A DNA stretch of 64,000 nucleotides from assembly GCF_008312935.1 (NCBI RefSeq), contig NZ_VSZO01000015.1, positions 1-64,000 on the forward strand, given 5' to 3'. Shown here in pieces: positions 27,371 through 36,652 of this stretch; the first letter of the stretch is position 1; the number at the start of each line of letters is the position of its first letter. Below the pieces are notes generated by a model, which was given only the letters and a program-made list of their open reading frames with translations, was not told where the DNA came from and did not search any database. The stretch is from Roseiconus lacunae. GTDB lineage: Bacteria; Planctomycetota; Planctomycetia; Pirellulales; Pirellulaceae. A program made the position numbers and the translations under genes.

Positions 27371-29553
27371 GACGGGTCCTGCGATTGATCGGTGTGTCCG
27401 GTCAGTTGATGATTCGGTGCTGCGGCGTCGCCACAAAACGCCTTGCTGGTAACGACCGCCTTGATGAGGTCTCGCATCCGAAAGTCTTTTGATTCGGCTT
27501 GTTCGACGATTTGATCAACGACGAACCAATCGGCCGCGTCAAGTTCACGAGCGAGCGCGAACGAAAGTAAGTGTCCGGTGAATCCACGGACGAAGCGTTG
27601 ACGTTCGACAAGGATTGCGTCTTTAAATTCAGGAACAGAAGCGAAGTCGTGCTTGCGGAATAACGTCCCTGCCATGTCGATTTTCAGGTCGTTCTCATAG
27701 GTTTCTCGCCAAGCGCCGACCGGATCGTAGTGTTCGAGAGCAAAACCAAGTGGGTCGATCTGTTCGTGGCAACCTCGGCAGTCGGACCGTTCTCGGTGTT
27801 TGGCAAGTCGTTCGCGTATCGTCAAGTGAGCTTCCGTGGCATGCGGCTTTTCCGGAAGTGCCGGGACGTCAGCAGGAGGCGGTGGTGGCGGGTCATTAAA
27901 AACCACGGTCGCCAGCCAGGCTCCACGCGTGATCGGTTTGGTGTGCTTGGTGCCACTGGTCATGGTCAGCACCGCCGCGTTTGTAATCACACCGCCGTAG
28001 CGACGGTCGTCGATCGGCAAACGATCAAACGTCAAACGCGTCACTTCACCGGTACGACGATTGCGTGGTTTGGAGGCGCGGACGTCTTCACCGTAAGATT
28101 CGCGAAGGTGCAAGGAGCGGTAAGTGAACGCAGGGTCGATCAACTCAGTGATCGGGCGGTTCTCAATCAATACCGTTTCAAATAACAGCAGCGGCTCGGC
28201 CATCATGTGCATGCTATCACGGTACTTTGCGTAATAGAACTGCGGAAACTGCTCGCGATCAGGCACTGCCGAGATGATCCGTTCCAATTGCATCCATTGA
28301 GCGGGAAAGCTATCGCAGAATCGTTTCAGTTTGCGATCGTTCAACAAACGATCAACTTCAGATTCGAGTGTGTCGCGCCGAAGCAACTCACCTGACTCGG
28401 CGAGACCCATCAAGTGCCGATCGGGAACGCTGCCCCAAAGAAAAAATGACAGTCGCGACGCCAAGTCAATCGCCGGGGATCGGGACGCCGGCGCTGTTGC
28501 GTTGTCGTAGAGATACAAAAATCGCGGCGACGCAATTGCCGCGGCCGCGACAGATTTCATCACAGTCGTAAACTCATCACCGCGATCAAGCCTTGCGACG
28601 GCGTAGGCGCTGTAGCGATCCACCGTTGATCGGTCCGCACCACCACGGAACGCTCGCCGTAGAAAAGTGTCCAATCTTTCGCGGACTGCTTGACGCCGTG
28701 TTTCATCGCGAGGTTGATCGGCGATCTTGGGTTCGGCAAAAAACTCTTTCCAGATGCCGACTCGTTGTTGGGTAAAGTCGGGGCTGTCGACGATCGATTG
28801 CCCGAGCTTCAGGAAGGATTCCATCAACAGCGGTGACATCGATAGGTGGTCGATCCGATTGTCGAATCCATTTTCCGCCCGCAAGTCTTGAGGAAACGCG
28901 GCGACTCCCGCCAGTCGCGGTTCGATCATTTGGCTTTTGCCAAGCGGGCGGCTTCCGACGATCACGGTTGACGGCATTTTTCCAGAAGCCGGGTCGAAGT
29001 AACCGTTGTGTTCACGGAGCATTTTTTCGGGAAGGGTGAACACGATGCAGTTCAATTCAAACAGGTCTTCGACTGCGTTGTTGTATTGGAAACGATTCAT
29101 CCGACGAAGCGAGGGACGCTCGCTATCGCTGGACTTGGCGATCGCTTCATGCAGTCGTTTTGAAAACGATTGAACGAGTGACCGGAGTTCTTCTTGACTC
29201 GGTTGTTCGGCGTCTTCGGGCGGCATTTCGTTCGCACGAAGGACGTCGACGATTCTGACCAGTTGCTCGGGATCGTTCATCCATTCCGGTTGAGAGTCAA
29301 CCGAGAGCGAGATTCCGCCTTCGGGATCGGACTCTCCGTGGCAGTCCAGACAATATCTATCTACCGTGATTTGCCAGTCGGGCGATCGCGTCGGCTCGAT
29401 CGCGGGTTCTTGGGCGGCGGAGACGCCGGGGCGAAAACCAATCTGGTAAAGCGGCATGCAAAGCCCCATCGACAGGAGCAGCGTCCAGAAAATGCGGAGA
29501 AAATCCGTCGATGACATCAGGCGGGCCAAAGAAATTGGGTTGCGGCGGGACAT
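27367..29553 (-). CDS. DUF1587/DUF1592/DUF1588/DUF1585 cytochrome-like exported protein
   Basis: 728 residues. A signal or anchor segment (about 17-38) is followed by a cytochrome c-type site CLDCH (Cys68, Cys71, His72) and the family blocks: DUF1587 near RRMNRFQYNNAVEDLF, DUF1595/DUF1592 with RLSFFLWGSVPD and FRYxx-like segments, DUF1588 with a second CxxCH (DCRGCHEQIDPLGFALEHYDPVG) and a DUF1585 C-terminus. Unlike the 14587 gene no PA14 block is evident. It is probably a periplasmic redox partner of the coupled DUF1552 protein. It is divergent from the DUF1501 gene, with a 362-base gap. Confidence 0.9.
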   Translation of the reverse strand: MSRRNPISLARLMSSTDFLRIFWTLLLSMGLCMPLYQIGFRPGVSAAQEPAIEPTRSPDWQITVDRYCLDCHGESDPEGGISLSVDSQPEWMNDPEQLVRIVDVLRANEMPPEDAEQPSQEELRSLVQSFSKRLHEAIAKSSDSERPSLRRMNRFQYNNAVEDLFELNCIVFTLPEKMLREHNGYFDPASGKMPSTVIVGSRPLGKSQMIEPRLAGVAAFPQDLRAENGFDNRIDHLSMSPLLMESFLKLGQSIVDSPDFTQQRVGIWKEFFAEPKIADQPRDETRRQAVRERLDTFLRRAFRGGADRSTVDRYSAYAVARLDRGDEFTTVMKSVAAAAIASPRFLYLYDNATAPASRSPAIDLASRLSFFLWGSVPDRHLMGLAESGELLRRDTLESEVDRLLNDRKLKRFCDSFPAQWMQLERIISAVPDREQFPQFYYAKYRDSMHMMAEPLLLFETVLIENRPITELIDPAFTYRSLHLRESYGEDVRASKPRNRRTGEVTRLTFDRLPIDDRRYGGVITNAAVLTMTSGTKHTKPITRGAWLATVVFNDPPPPPPADVPALPEKPHATEAHLTIRERLAKHRERSDCRGCHEQIDPLGFALEHYDPVGAWRETYENDLKIDMAGTLFRKHDFASVPEFKDAILVERQRFVRGFTGHLLSFALARELDAADWFVVDQIVEQAESKDFRMRDLIKAVVTSKAFCGDAAAPNHQLTGHTDQSQDPS

Positions 29554-29915
29554 GCTAAGATAAGCTCATCGCTACATGGTCGCAACTATTTGTGACAGTT
29601 CCGGAATCGCAGCCGGGTTTGGCATCCCACGAATCATCGAAGAATGGGATCATTCGGAAAAGGCGGTCGATTGGGAGCTTGATTCCTTCGGACAAACTGA
29701 ATTCCTCCGATCCGAATCGCCTGTCACACTCCCGAGGCTGATCTATAATGACGCTTTGTTTCCATTGAGATTTGGATGTGTTTGATCAGCCGGCGGGTAT
29801 TCGCTCGGTGCTGGCCGCATCGCCGTGGCTGACGCAATGCGGGTAAAACAGAATTCACGATGGGGCAAAGCACTCGAAGTTCCGTTTGTCCTTCGCTCCG
29901 ATCCACGCGGGTGTC
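29554..29915. other. divergent intergenic region with a dispersed repeat copy
   Basis: 362 bases without a gene between divergent DUF1592-type and DUF1501 genes. It contains family 1 repeat copy A (29784-29879). No strong promoter is recognised. Confidence 0.45.
29784..29879 (+). repeat. dispersed stem-loop repeat, family 1, copy A
   Basis: Begins GATCAGCCGGCGGGTATTCG, passes through CGTGGCTGACGC and ends GGGGCAAAGCACTCG. It aligns with copies at 34905, 37464, 37968, 38092 and 51221. Confidence 0.6.
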
Positions 29916-31334
29916 ATGAATCTTAACCAGACGCTTTTTCAATCGTTGCCGAATCGCCGTGAGATGTTGCAGCGGTGTGGATTTGGGATCGGTTCACTCG
30001 CAGCGGCAACGCTGCTTGCGGAGGATTCATCGGACCCGGGCATTCAGAGCCCGCTCTCGCCTCGGCAGCCGCACTTTACGCCTCGAGCAAAACATATCAT
30101 CCATGTGTTTGCCAACGGTGGCCCGTCACAGGTTGACACGTTTGATCCGAAGCCTGCATTGGAAAAGCTGCACGGTAAAAAGCTTTCCGACGGCAAGCAA
30201 CGCAATCGACGAACCGCCGGTGTTGCACATGCTTCGCCATTCAAGTTCGCGAAGCATGGCGAGTGTGGGATGGAGATCAGTGAGCTGTTTCCACGGCTTG
30301 CCGGTCATGCCGATGACTTGTGTTTGATTCGTTCGATGACAACTGACATTCCGAATCACGAACAAGCTCTGATGATGATGAATTGTGGTGACATGATTCG
30401 TACGATGCCTTCGGTCGGTTCCTGGACCCTGTATGGACTCGGGACGGAAAATCAATCATTGCCCGGTTACGTGGTGATGTGTCCCGGCGGTTTGCCGACG
30501 GCGCGGGCGGCAAATTGGCGAAGTGCGTTTCTGCCAGGCGTCTACCAAGGCATGCACGTCGATACCCGCAATGAAGATCCGACAGAATTGGTCGACAACG
30601 TTCAAAATGAAACGTTGGTCCCCAAGCAGCAGCGAAGGCAGTTGGGTTTGATTCAGCAATTGAACCGAGTTCATCGGGCGTCCCGAAGTGCGGATCCGCA
30701 GCTCGAGGCGAGGATCGAATCACTCGAGCTTGCCTTCCGAATGCAAGGCGAAGCACTTGACGCTTTCGACACCACGGGAGAGCCAGAGAAAATTCAGCAG
30801 ATGTATGGCACCGGACTTCATGGCCGACAGATGTTGATCGCCCGTCGGCTGGTCGAACGTGGTGTTCGCTATGTACAGGTCTACCATGGGGCCGGGCAGC
30901 CTTGGGATTCACATCAAAATATCAAAGGTGGTCACCAGCGGTTGGCCAGTGAGACCGATCAGCCGCTCGCCGCTTTATTGAGCGACCTGAAACGTTTGGA
31001 TTTGCTGGATGAAACATTGGTCATCTTCGGCGGCGAAATGGGGCGCACGCCAACCGTCCAGTTGCCGGTGACCGCAAAAGTCGGACGCGATCATCATCAC
31101 CGTGGGTTCAGCTACATGCTGGCAGGTGGTGGCACCAAACGCGGTTACGTGCATGGCACGACGGAAGAGACCGGTCTCGATGTGGTCGAGGATGAAGTGC
31201 ACGTCCATGATTTTCATGCGACGCTGTTACACTTGCTTGGGTTTGATCACGAGCGTTTGACGTATCGTTATGCCGGCCGCGATTTCCGTCTGACGGACGT
31301 CCATGGCAAGGTGGTCCAAGACATCATCGCGTGA
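29916..31334 (+). CDS. DUF1501 domain protein, exported
   Basis: The 472-residue protein has the usual DUF1501 N-terminus NRREMLQRCGFGIGSLAAATLL, a Tat-like signal lacking a strict RR pair. The family fold follows, related to alkaline phosphatase/sulfatase: AKHIIHVFANGGPSQVDTFDPKP, ELFPRLAGHADDLCLIRSM, GVRYVQVYHGAGQPWDSH and the C-terminal TLVIFGGEMGRTP and HHHRGFSYMLAGGG. Its substrate is unknown. DUF1501 genes normally pair with DUF1549/DUF1553 cytochrome-like genes; no such partner is next to this one. ATG 29916 is chosen over an upstream in-frame TTG at 29886. Confidence 0.9.
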   Translation: MNLNQTLFQSLPNRREMLQRCGFGIGSLAAATLLAEDSSDPGIQSPLSPRQPHFTPRAKHIIHVFANGGPSQVDTFDPKPALEKLHGKKLSDGKQRNRRTAGVAHASPFKFAKHGECGMEISELFPRLAGHADDLCLIRSMTTDIPNHEQALMMMNCGDMIRTMPSVGSWTLYGLGTENQSLPGYVVMCPGGLPTARAANWRSAFLPGVYQGMHVDTRNEDPTELVDNVQNETLVPKQQRRQLGLIQQLNRVHRASRSADPQLEARIESLELAFRMQGEALDAFDTTGEPEKIQQMYGTGLHGRQMLIARRLVERGVRYVQVYHGAGQPWDSHQNIKGGHQRLASETDQPLAALLSDLKRLDLLDETLVIFGGEMGRTPTVQLPVTAKVGRDHHHRGFSYMLAGGGTKRGYVHGTTEETGLDVVEDEVHVHDFHATLLHLLGFDHERLTYRYAGRDFRLTDVHGKVVQDIIA

Positions 31335-31536
31335 TCTGTGGACCGTTATTGAGTCACATCCTGGCTAGCGGTTTTGGCAGCAGAACTCCTCAGCGGCCTG
31401 TCGATTTACTCAGCTGTGCGTCGTACAGCTTCGCCTTGTGTTCCGCAGAAGTAGCGATTGCGTACGCCGCTTTTAAAGAGTTAAGAGCGCCTCTAGTTTC
31501 GTTTTGTTAGCGCGTCGGGCCATTTGATTGAGGGGC

Positions 31537-31602
31537 ATTGGCGGCTTCCTCTGCGGCGATTGATTCTTGCCGAAAGCATCGGCGGCTTCCGCTACGGCGA
31601 TT
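31537..31602 (-). repeat. short dispersed repeat, family 2, copies 3 and 4
   Basis: Two direct copies on the minus strand (31537-31560 and 31570-31602) share GGCGGCTTCC followed by TCTGCGGCGATTG or GCTACGGCGATTG. They are inverted relative to the copies at 23064 and 23197, and end close to the stop of the response regulator. Confidence 0.6.
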
Positions 31603-31611
31603 GGCGGACAA

Positions 31612-32985
31612 TCACGCGGCTTTTTCTTCGGCAGAGTTCAGCTTGTTGTAAAGTGTTTTGACGCTGATTCCCAATTCTTCGGCAGCCGTTTTCTTGTCAC
31701 CTCCGTGTCGTTCGACGGCGCGTTCGATCGCGAGTAGTTCCATCTCGCGAATCGTCATTGGCCCGGAATCCCGAATCTCGCTTCGCAGCTGACGCCGGCT
31801 GAAATGTCGAGGCAAGTGTTCGGCATCGATGGGAAGTTTGTCACACAGGATCGCCGCGTGCTCGACAACGTTTGCCAATTCGCGGACGTTGCCCGGCCAC
31901 TTGTGTGCGAGCAGTTCGGACTTTGCTTCATCGGTGAAACAGTCGGCCCCGTCGCAATCTGATCGATGACGTCGGAGCAAGTGCGCGGCTAACGGCATGA
32001 TGTCTTCGGGGCGTTCCCGAAGGGCCGGGACATGGACTTCAAATGTATTGATCCGGAACATCAAGTCTTCGCGGAATTGGTCCTCTTGCACCATTTTTTC
32101 AAGGTCTCGGTGGGTCGCGCAAATCACGCGTACGTCGACTCGTTTGGACTGGTTGTTTCCGAGTCGGCGGATGTCTCCGGTTTCCAAGACGCGCAGTAAC
32201 TTGGCTTGCATCGTCAGTGGCAGTTCCCCGATTTCGTCCAAGAAGATCGTGCCGCCATCGGCGACCTCGAATAATCCGACGCGGGCGTTATCGGCGCCGG
32301 TGAACGCACCTTTGACATGCCCGAATAATTCACTTTCGATCAAGTTTTCTGGGAGTGCCCCGCAATTAATCGAGACCATTGGTTCGGAAGCGCGTAGGCT
32401 GGCGGCATGAACGGCGCGGGCGACCAACTCTTTTCCGCAACCCGTCTCGCCACGGATCATCACGGTGCTGTCGGTCGGGGCGACCTTTTCGATCACCCGT
32501 CGTACCCGATCCATTGCCTCGCCTTCGCCTACCAGTTGACCGTCGCCGTCGGTTTGGCGTACGCGGTGTTCTAGGGCAGCGAGCCTTCGGGATCGGGACA
32601 ACCGGTGGTAGACCTCGCTCAGCAGCGATTTGATCTGCTTAAAGCTGCACGGCTTAGTGACAAACGCAAACACATGATTTTCGATCGCCGTCAGTGCGGA
32701 TTGTAAATCCGGCTTGCCGGTGATCACCACCGATTCCATATCGGGACGGATCTTCGTGGCTCGCTGGATGACTTCGGCACCCTTCATGCCGGGCATGTCC
32801 AAATCGACGATTAAGCAATCAAATGGTTCGCGTTCGAGCGCCGCGACTGCCGTTTCGCCATCAGGGCAGACGACAACGCTGTGCCCGAGTTTTTCGAGCT
32901 GGTTTTTCATCAGGGTTTGAAGCGTCGTCTCGTCGTCGGCGTACAAGACGTGCATCGATTCACATTCGGGCGACTTTTTCGACAT
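31612..32985 (-). CDS. NtrC-family sigma54-dependent response regulator
   Basis: About 457 residues: a receiver domain with acidic pair Asp17-Asp18 and phospho-acceptor Asp61 (IVDLDMPG), a sigma54-interaction AAA+ domain (GETGCGKE Walker A, GAFTGA loop, GGTIFLDEIGEL Walker B), and a Fis-type C-terminus (GGDKKTAAEELGISVKTLYNKL). It activates sigma54-RNA polymerase when phosphorylated. It overlaps the end of the histidine kinase gene by 26 bases if ATG 32985 is used; ATG 32955 (MHVLYADDE) just after the kinase stop is an equally good start. The partner is surely that kinase. Target genes are unknown. Confidence 0.92.
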   Translation of the reverse strand: MSKKSPECESMHVLYADDETTLQTLMKNQLEKLGHSVVVCPDGETAVAALEREPFDCLIVDLDMPGMKGAEVIQRATKIRPDMESVVITGKPDLQSALTAIENHVFAFVTKPCSFKQIKSLLSEVYHRLSRSRRLAALEHRVRQTDGDGQLVGEGEAMDRVRRVIEKVAPTDSTVMIRGETGCGKELVARAVHAASLRASEPMVSINCGALPENLIESELFGHVKGAFTGADNARVGLFEVADGGTIFLDEIGELPLTMQAKLLRVLETGDIRRLGNNQSKRVDVRVICATHRDLEKMVQEDQFREDLMFRINTFEVHVPALRERPEDIMPLAAHLLRRHRSDCDGADCFTDEAKSELLAHKWPGNVRELANVVEHAAILCDKLPIDAEHLPRHFSRRQLRSEIRDSGPMTIREMELLAIERAVERHGGDKKTAAEELGISVKTLYNKLNSAEEKAA

Positions 32986-34726
32986 CTTCGCGTGTTGTTT
33001 CCGAGTCTGATTCTGAGGGTGGGGCAATCGCCAGCGTGTTGCTCGCAGGCGCAGGTATCTCTTTAGGCGCTTCGATCGGCAACCGTAAGACCATTTTCGA
33101 ACCGCAACCTTCGCCGTCGCTATGCGCGGTCAGTGAGCCGTGGTGCAGTGAAACAATTCGAGCGCTGATACTCAGCCCCAAACCGGTTCCAGAATTGTCG
33201 CGGCGACGGGTAAAGAACGGTTCGAACAGATGATCCATGACGTCTTGCGTCATGCCACAGCCATCGTCCTCGACGGAGACGACGGCGTGATATTGGCTGT
33301 GAAATCGGTCGTACTCGTCTCGCACATAGACATCGACTCGTCCGTCGGTGTCCACCGATTCGAGCGCATTGCTGACTAAGTTCAAGACGACTTGCTGGAT
33401 TTCTTGTGCATTGCAATACGCTCGAATTTTTCGTGACGCGTGGACTTCGATTGTCTTGCAGCGGTACTTGCCGACTTTGGCTACCATCGAAATGACCCGT
33501 TGAACCAAATCGCACAAGTCCTCAACTTCGCGACTCGTGTTGCTTAAACGCGCAAAGCTTAGCAGTCGTTCGGTGATTCCTTTGCACCGGAACGCTTCTG
33601 ATTGGATCAGTCCCAGGTTGGTCCGTAGTTCGTCCAACAGAGAATCGCCGATCCGGTCGCGTTCGTCGTCGGTGAGTTCCTCGAGGGTTTCTTCGAGGGC
33701 TTCGGCGCTCCACGCGATGGCCCCAAGCGGATTGTTGATCTCATGGGCCACGCCGGCGGCGAGGAAGCCGACGCTGGCAAGTTGTTCATTCTGGATCACT
33801 TCACGGGTGCGTTCACGGACCTCTTGTTCGGCACGTATCCGTGCGTTGGTGGCATTGGCGACGGCCTCGTTGAATCCGTTGGTGATCTGGTTAATCGTTT
33901 CGGCCATCAAACCCAATTCGTCGTTGGTTCCCAACAAAATTTGGTGTTTATGATGCCCATTGGCAATCAATTCAGAGCCTTTGATTAGCGTCCGGAACGG
34001 GACGACGATCGAAGTCCAGAACATCCAGGCAAGCGTCAAGATCATCGAAAAGGCAACCAGCGTAAGGATCCAAAACGTGCGGCGTTTGGCGCGGTGTTCG
34101 GTGTTCACCAAATTTTCCACGCCGCCCATCGCGTTCTTGATGGACCCAAAATGACTGTTGATGCCCTTATGCAGCTGGGGGATCTTTTCTGACAAGTCGG
34201 CCGAGTAATAGGACATGAAGAACGAATCGCGTTCGACGCCTTTTAGGCTTTGCCAGTCGCGGTGCGCATGGTCAAGTTGGTCGCGGGTTAACGCCAGTTG
34301 TTTGGCTTGCGCGGCACGGTTGAACGGGACCGATGATTGCGAACCCGAATCCGCATAACGCGAGATTTCGGTGCGATAGGTGTCCAGGGCACGGTGAAGT
34401 TGTTCGAAGTTAAAATCGACGTTGGTCATCGCATCGGCGATCTCCTCGCTGATCGGACGCCGCGGGATCAAATGCGGTTCGTTGCCGGGCTTGGCGGTCG
34501 AACTGACGAGATCGTCGAAATCAAAATAAGAGCGATGGAGGCCTTCACTCCAGCGGACCAAGCCGCTCGCATAGTCGAAATCCTTGTTCAAGTCACCGAT
34601 TTCGATCGCTAGCAACCGATCGCGGGACATCTGAGACCAACTGCTGAGTACCAAGGCACCGATCGCGATTGAAAGCAAGCACAATACCGCGATCATTTTG
34701 GTGCGAATTTTCCACCCGTGCATCAT
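32960..34726 (-). CDS. membrane sensor histidine kinase with HAMP domain
   Basis: 588 residues. A first membrane segment (about 11-29) and a second (about 213-235) enclose a roughly 180-residue, mostly helical extracytoplasmic sensor region. A HAMP domain (PFRTLIKGSELIANGHHK) and a coiled segment follow, then the HisKA box GVAHEINNP with His328 and an HATPase_c domain (NLVSNALES, DDGCGMT, GTGLGLSI). It is the NtrB/ZraS-like type usually paired with sigma54 regulators. It autophosphorylates and passes the phosphate to the regulator encoded immediately downstream. The signal is unknown. The C-terminal tail is Ser/Thr/Glu-rich. Confidence 0.92.
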   Translation of the reverse strand: MMHGWKIRTKMIAVLCLLSIAIGALVLSSWSQMSRDRLLAIEIGDLNKDFDYASGLVRWSEGLHRSYFDFDDLVSSTAKPGNEPHLIPRRPISEEIADAMTNVDFNFEQLHRALDTYRTEISRYADSGSQSSVPFNRAAQAKQLALTRDQLDHAHRDWQSLKGVERDSFFMSYYSADLSEKIPQLHKGINSHFGSIKNAMGGVENLVNTEHRAKRRTFWILTLVAFSMILTLAWMFWTSIVVPFRTLIKGSELIANGHHKHQILLGTNDELGLMAETINQITNGFNEAVANATNARIRAEQEVRERTREVIQNEQLASVGFLAAGVAHEINNPLGAIAWSAEALEETLEELTDDERDRIGDSLLDELRTNLGLIQSEAFRCKGITERLLSFARLSNTSREVEDLCDLVQRVISMVAKVGKYRCKTIEVHASRKIRAYCNAQEIQQVVLNLVSNALESVDTDGRVDVYVRDEYDRFHSQYHAVVSVEDDGCGMTQDVMDHLFEPFFTRRRDNSGTGLGLSISARIVSLHHGSLTAHSDGEGCGSKMVLRLPIEAPKEIPAPASNTLAIAPPSESDSETTREDVEKVARM

Positions 34727-34904
34727 CCTTGTGCCCCGTGGTCAGACCCCTGCGATAAGTTTCGTTACCATCAGCGTCATCGCTGTAGAAAACGCGTGAA
34801 ACACAGTCTTCCAAAGGCGACAATAGGGGGCAGTCCGATCGGTATCAAGGCCAGTCGCGGCGAGCCGAGTTGTGGTTCACACCGTGTTTTTGTGCCCACG
34901 CTGG

Positions 34905-34997
34905 CGTTCTATCAACATTCGAAATTAGGATTCGCCGAATGGCGTTTGCCTCGGTTTCTCTGAAATGCCTGGGCTAGTGCACGTTGGCTGATGAGCC
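34905..34997 (-). repeat. dispersed stem-loop repeat, family 1, copy B
   Basis: On the minus strand it reads CATCAGCCAACG early, then GAAACCGAGGCAAACGCC, then CGGCGAATCCTAATTTCGAA, matching copies C to E with drift. Confidence 0.55.
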
Positions 34998-35055
34998 GCC
35001 CCCGAATGGTTATCCTAAGCGGACCACGAGTCCAACCCGATGATCCGGTTCCTTC

Positions 35056-35061
35056 AAGGAG
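35056..35061 (+). promoter_or_regulatory. ribosome binding site deciding a TTG start
   Basis: AAGGAG lies 6 bases upstream of TTG 35068. No in-frame ATG occurs before the catalytic domain, so this site fixes the start of the sulfatase. Confidence 0.8.
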
Positions 35062-35067
35062 AAAGTC

Positions 35068-36648
35068 TTGTCCCGTTATGCTTTGCAGCTCGCCACATTG
35101 TGTGTGGTACTTTTACCGCTACCAATTCCATTTGTCTGTGAGGACACTGGACAAGCGTTTGCGGGATCGCCCCGGGCGGAGTCCACAACGGCGAGTCCAG
35201 AATCGCGACCGAACATTCTGATTGTTTATACCGATGACCAAGCCGCTTGGGCGGTGGGTAATGCGGTCAAGCAAGGTCAATTCGATGACGTCCCAGCGGC
35301 GGTCACGCCCCACATGGACCGACTGGCGCGTGAAGGCGTTGTGTTCGAGAACTTTTTTTGCACCACACCAGTCTGTAGTCCCGCCCGGGCGACGTGGATG
35401 ACAGGACGCTACGCCAGCGAATTTGGGATTCATGATTTTATCCCGATGCCCGGACACAAGCTTTTCGACCCTCAGCAGCAAGTGTTTCTTGATCCAGATC
35501 AAAGTCAGACGTTTGCCGAGCTACTGCGGCAGCAGGGGTACCGTACCGGTCTCGTCGGCAAGTGGCACCTTGGCGACTGGACACTTCCCGGTCACGAGCG
35601 GTTTCATCCTACCAATCATGGCTTTGACTATTTCATGGGGCTGACCGGCGGAGGGACTTCGCCGAAGGATCCGGAGCTAGAAGAAAACGGGGAGGTACGA
35701 AAGTTGAAAGGACTGACCACCGACTTGTTGGCCGAACGCGCATTGAAGTTCATTGATCGCAACCAAGACCGGCGGTTTCTGCTATGCGTTCATACACGTG
35801 CCCCTCACGGAGCGTGGTTGCCGGTGGCGCCAGAAGATTGGCAGCCCTATGAATCGTTGGATCCAACGATTCCAAATCCAAGCTATCCCGATTTGAACGT
35901 CGGAAAGATGAAACGCCAAATGCGTGAGTACTTGGCAAGCACCAGCGGAGTCGATCGCAACCTTGGAAAGCTGCTTGATCGTTTGGATCAATTGAGATTG
36001 ACCGACAAGACGGTCGTGATCTTCAGTTCCGATCATGGCTACACGATGGGCCACAACGGGATCTGGCACAAAGGCAACGGAATTTGGGCGACAAAGAAAA
36101 CGCCGCGAGGAACGCACCAAGGTACGCGGGTGATCTCAAGCAAGTACCGACCCAATCTCTACGATCACTCGCTTCGGACCCCCGCGATTGTTCGTTGGCC
36201 TGGCGTAGCCAAAGCTGATCACGTTGTACGCGACACCGCGACAAGTCTCGATCTCTGGCCGACGATTGCGGAGATCGCCGGTGTCGAAATGGGCCGTGTC
36301 ACCGGGAACCGTGGCGAGCAAGACAATCGTCAGCCAGTGGCCGCAAGCGAACTGCCCGGTCGAAGCCTCGTACCGCTTTTACGCGGTGAACGGCCTGTAG
36401 GTTGGCGGCAGGATTTTTTTGCCGAGTACAAAATGATTAACTACGCCGAAGCGGACCTCGTTGCCTGTCGAACGCCGCACTACAAATTAATTCGAGATCG
36501 CCAAAACGAGGGTCGTGATGAGTTCTATGACTTACGCAATGATCCCGGCGAAACGAACAACTTGATCGCTGATTCCAGTCCCCCGATTCTTGAAGCGATC
36601 CGACGGCTCGACGAAAAACTAACTCGTTGGATGGCATCGATGAAGTGA
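35068..36648 (+). CDS. secreted sulfatase
   Basis: 526 residues starting at TTG with a good ribosome binding site. A signal peptide (about 1-25) precedes RPNILIVYTDDQAAWAVGN, which supplies the metal-binding Asp pair. The modified-cysteine motif is CSPAR in TTPVCSPARATWMTGRY, so formylglycine modification is expected. GLVGKWHLGDW and IFSSDHGYTMGHNGIWHKG are the usual substrate-pocket and metal segments, and the C-terminal YDLRNDPGETNNLI is typical. It hydrolyses sulfate esters, probably on algal or other polysaccharides, in the periplasm or outside. No sulfatase-modifying enzyme is nearby. Followed four bases later by the cyclotransferase-like gene. Confidence 0.93.
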   Translation: MSRYALQLATLCVVLLPLPIPFVCEDTGQAFAGSPRAESTTASPESRPNILIVYTDDQAAWAVGNAVKQGQFDDVPAAVTPHMDRLAREGVVFENFFCTTPVCSPARATWMTGRYASEFGIHDFIPMPGHKLFDPQQQVFLDPDQSQTFAELLRQQGYRTGLVGKWHLGDWTLPGHERFHPTNHGFDYFMGLTGGGTSPKDPELEENGEVRKLKGLTTDLLAERALKFIDRNQDRRFLLCVHTRAPHGAWLPVAPEDWQPYESLDPTIPNPSYPDLNVGKMKRQMREYLASTSGVDRNLGKLLDRLDQLRLTDKTVVIFSSDHGYTMGHNGIWHKGNGIWATKKTPRGTHQGTRVISSKYRPNLYDHSLRTPAIVRWPGVAKADHVVRDTATSLDLWPTIAEIAGVEMGRVTGNRGEQDNRQPVAASELPGRSLVPLLRGERPVGWRQDFFAEYKMINYAEADLVACRTPHYKLIRDRQNEGRDEFYDLRNDPGETNNLIADSSPPILEAIRRLDEKLTRWMASMK

Positions 36649-36652
36649 CTTG

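Larger units (their letters stand above)
34727..35067. other. divergent intergenic region with repeat copy
   Basis: 341 bases between the kinase and sulfatase genes. It contains the inverted family 1 repeat copy B (34905-34997). Short frames are not credible genes. Confidence 0.45.
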
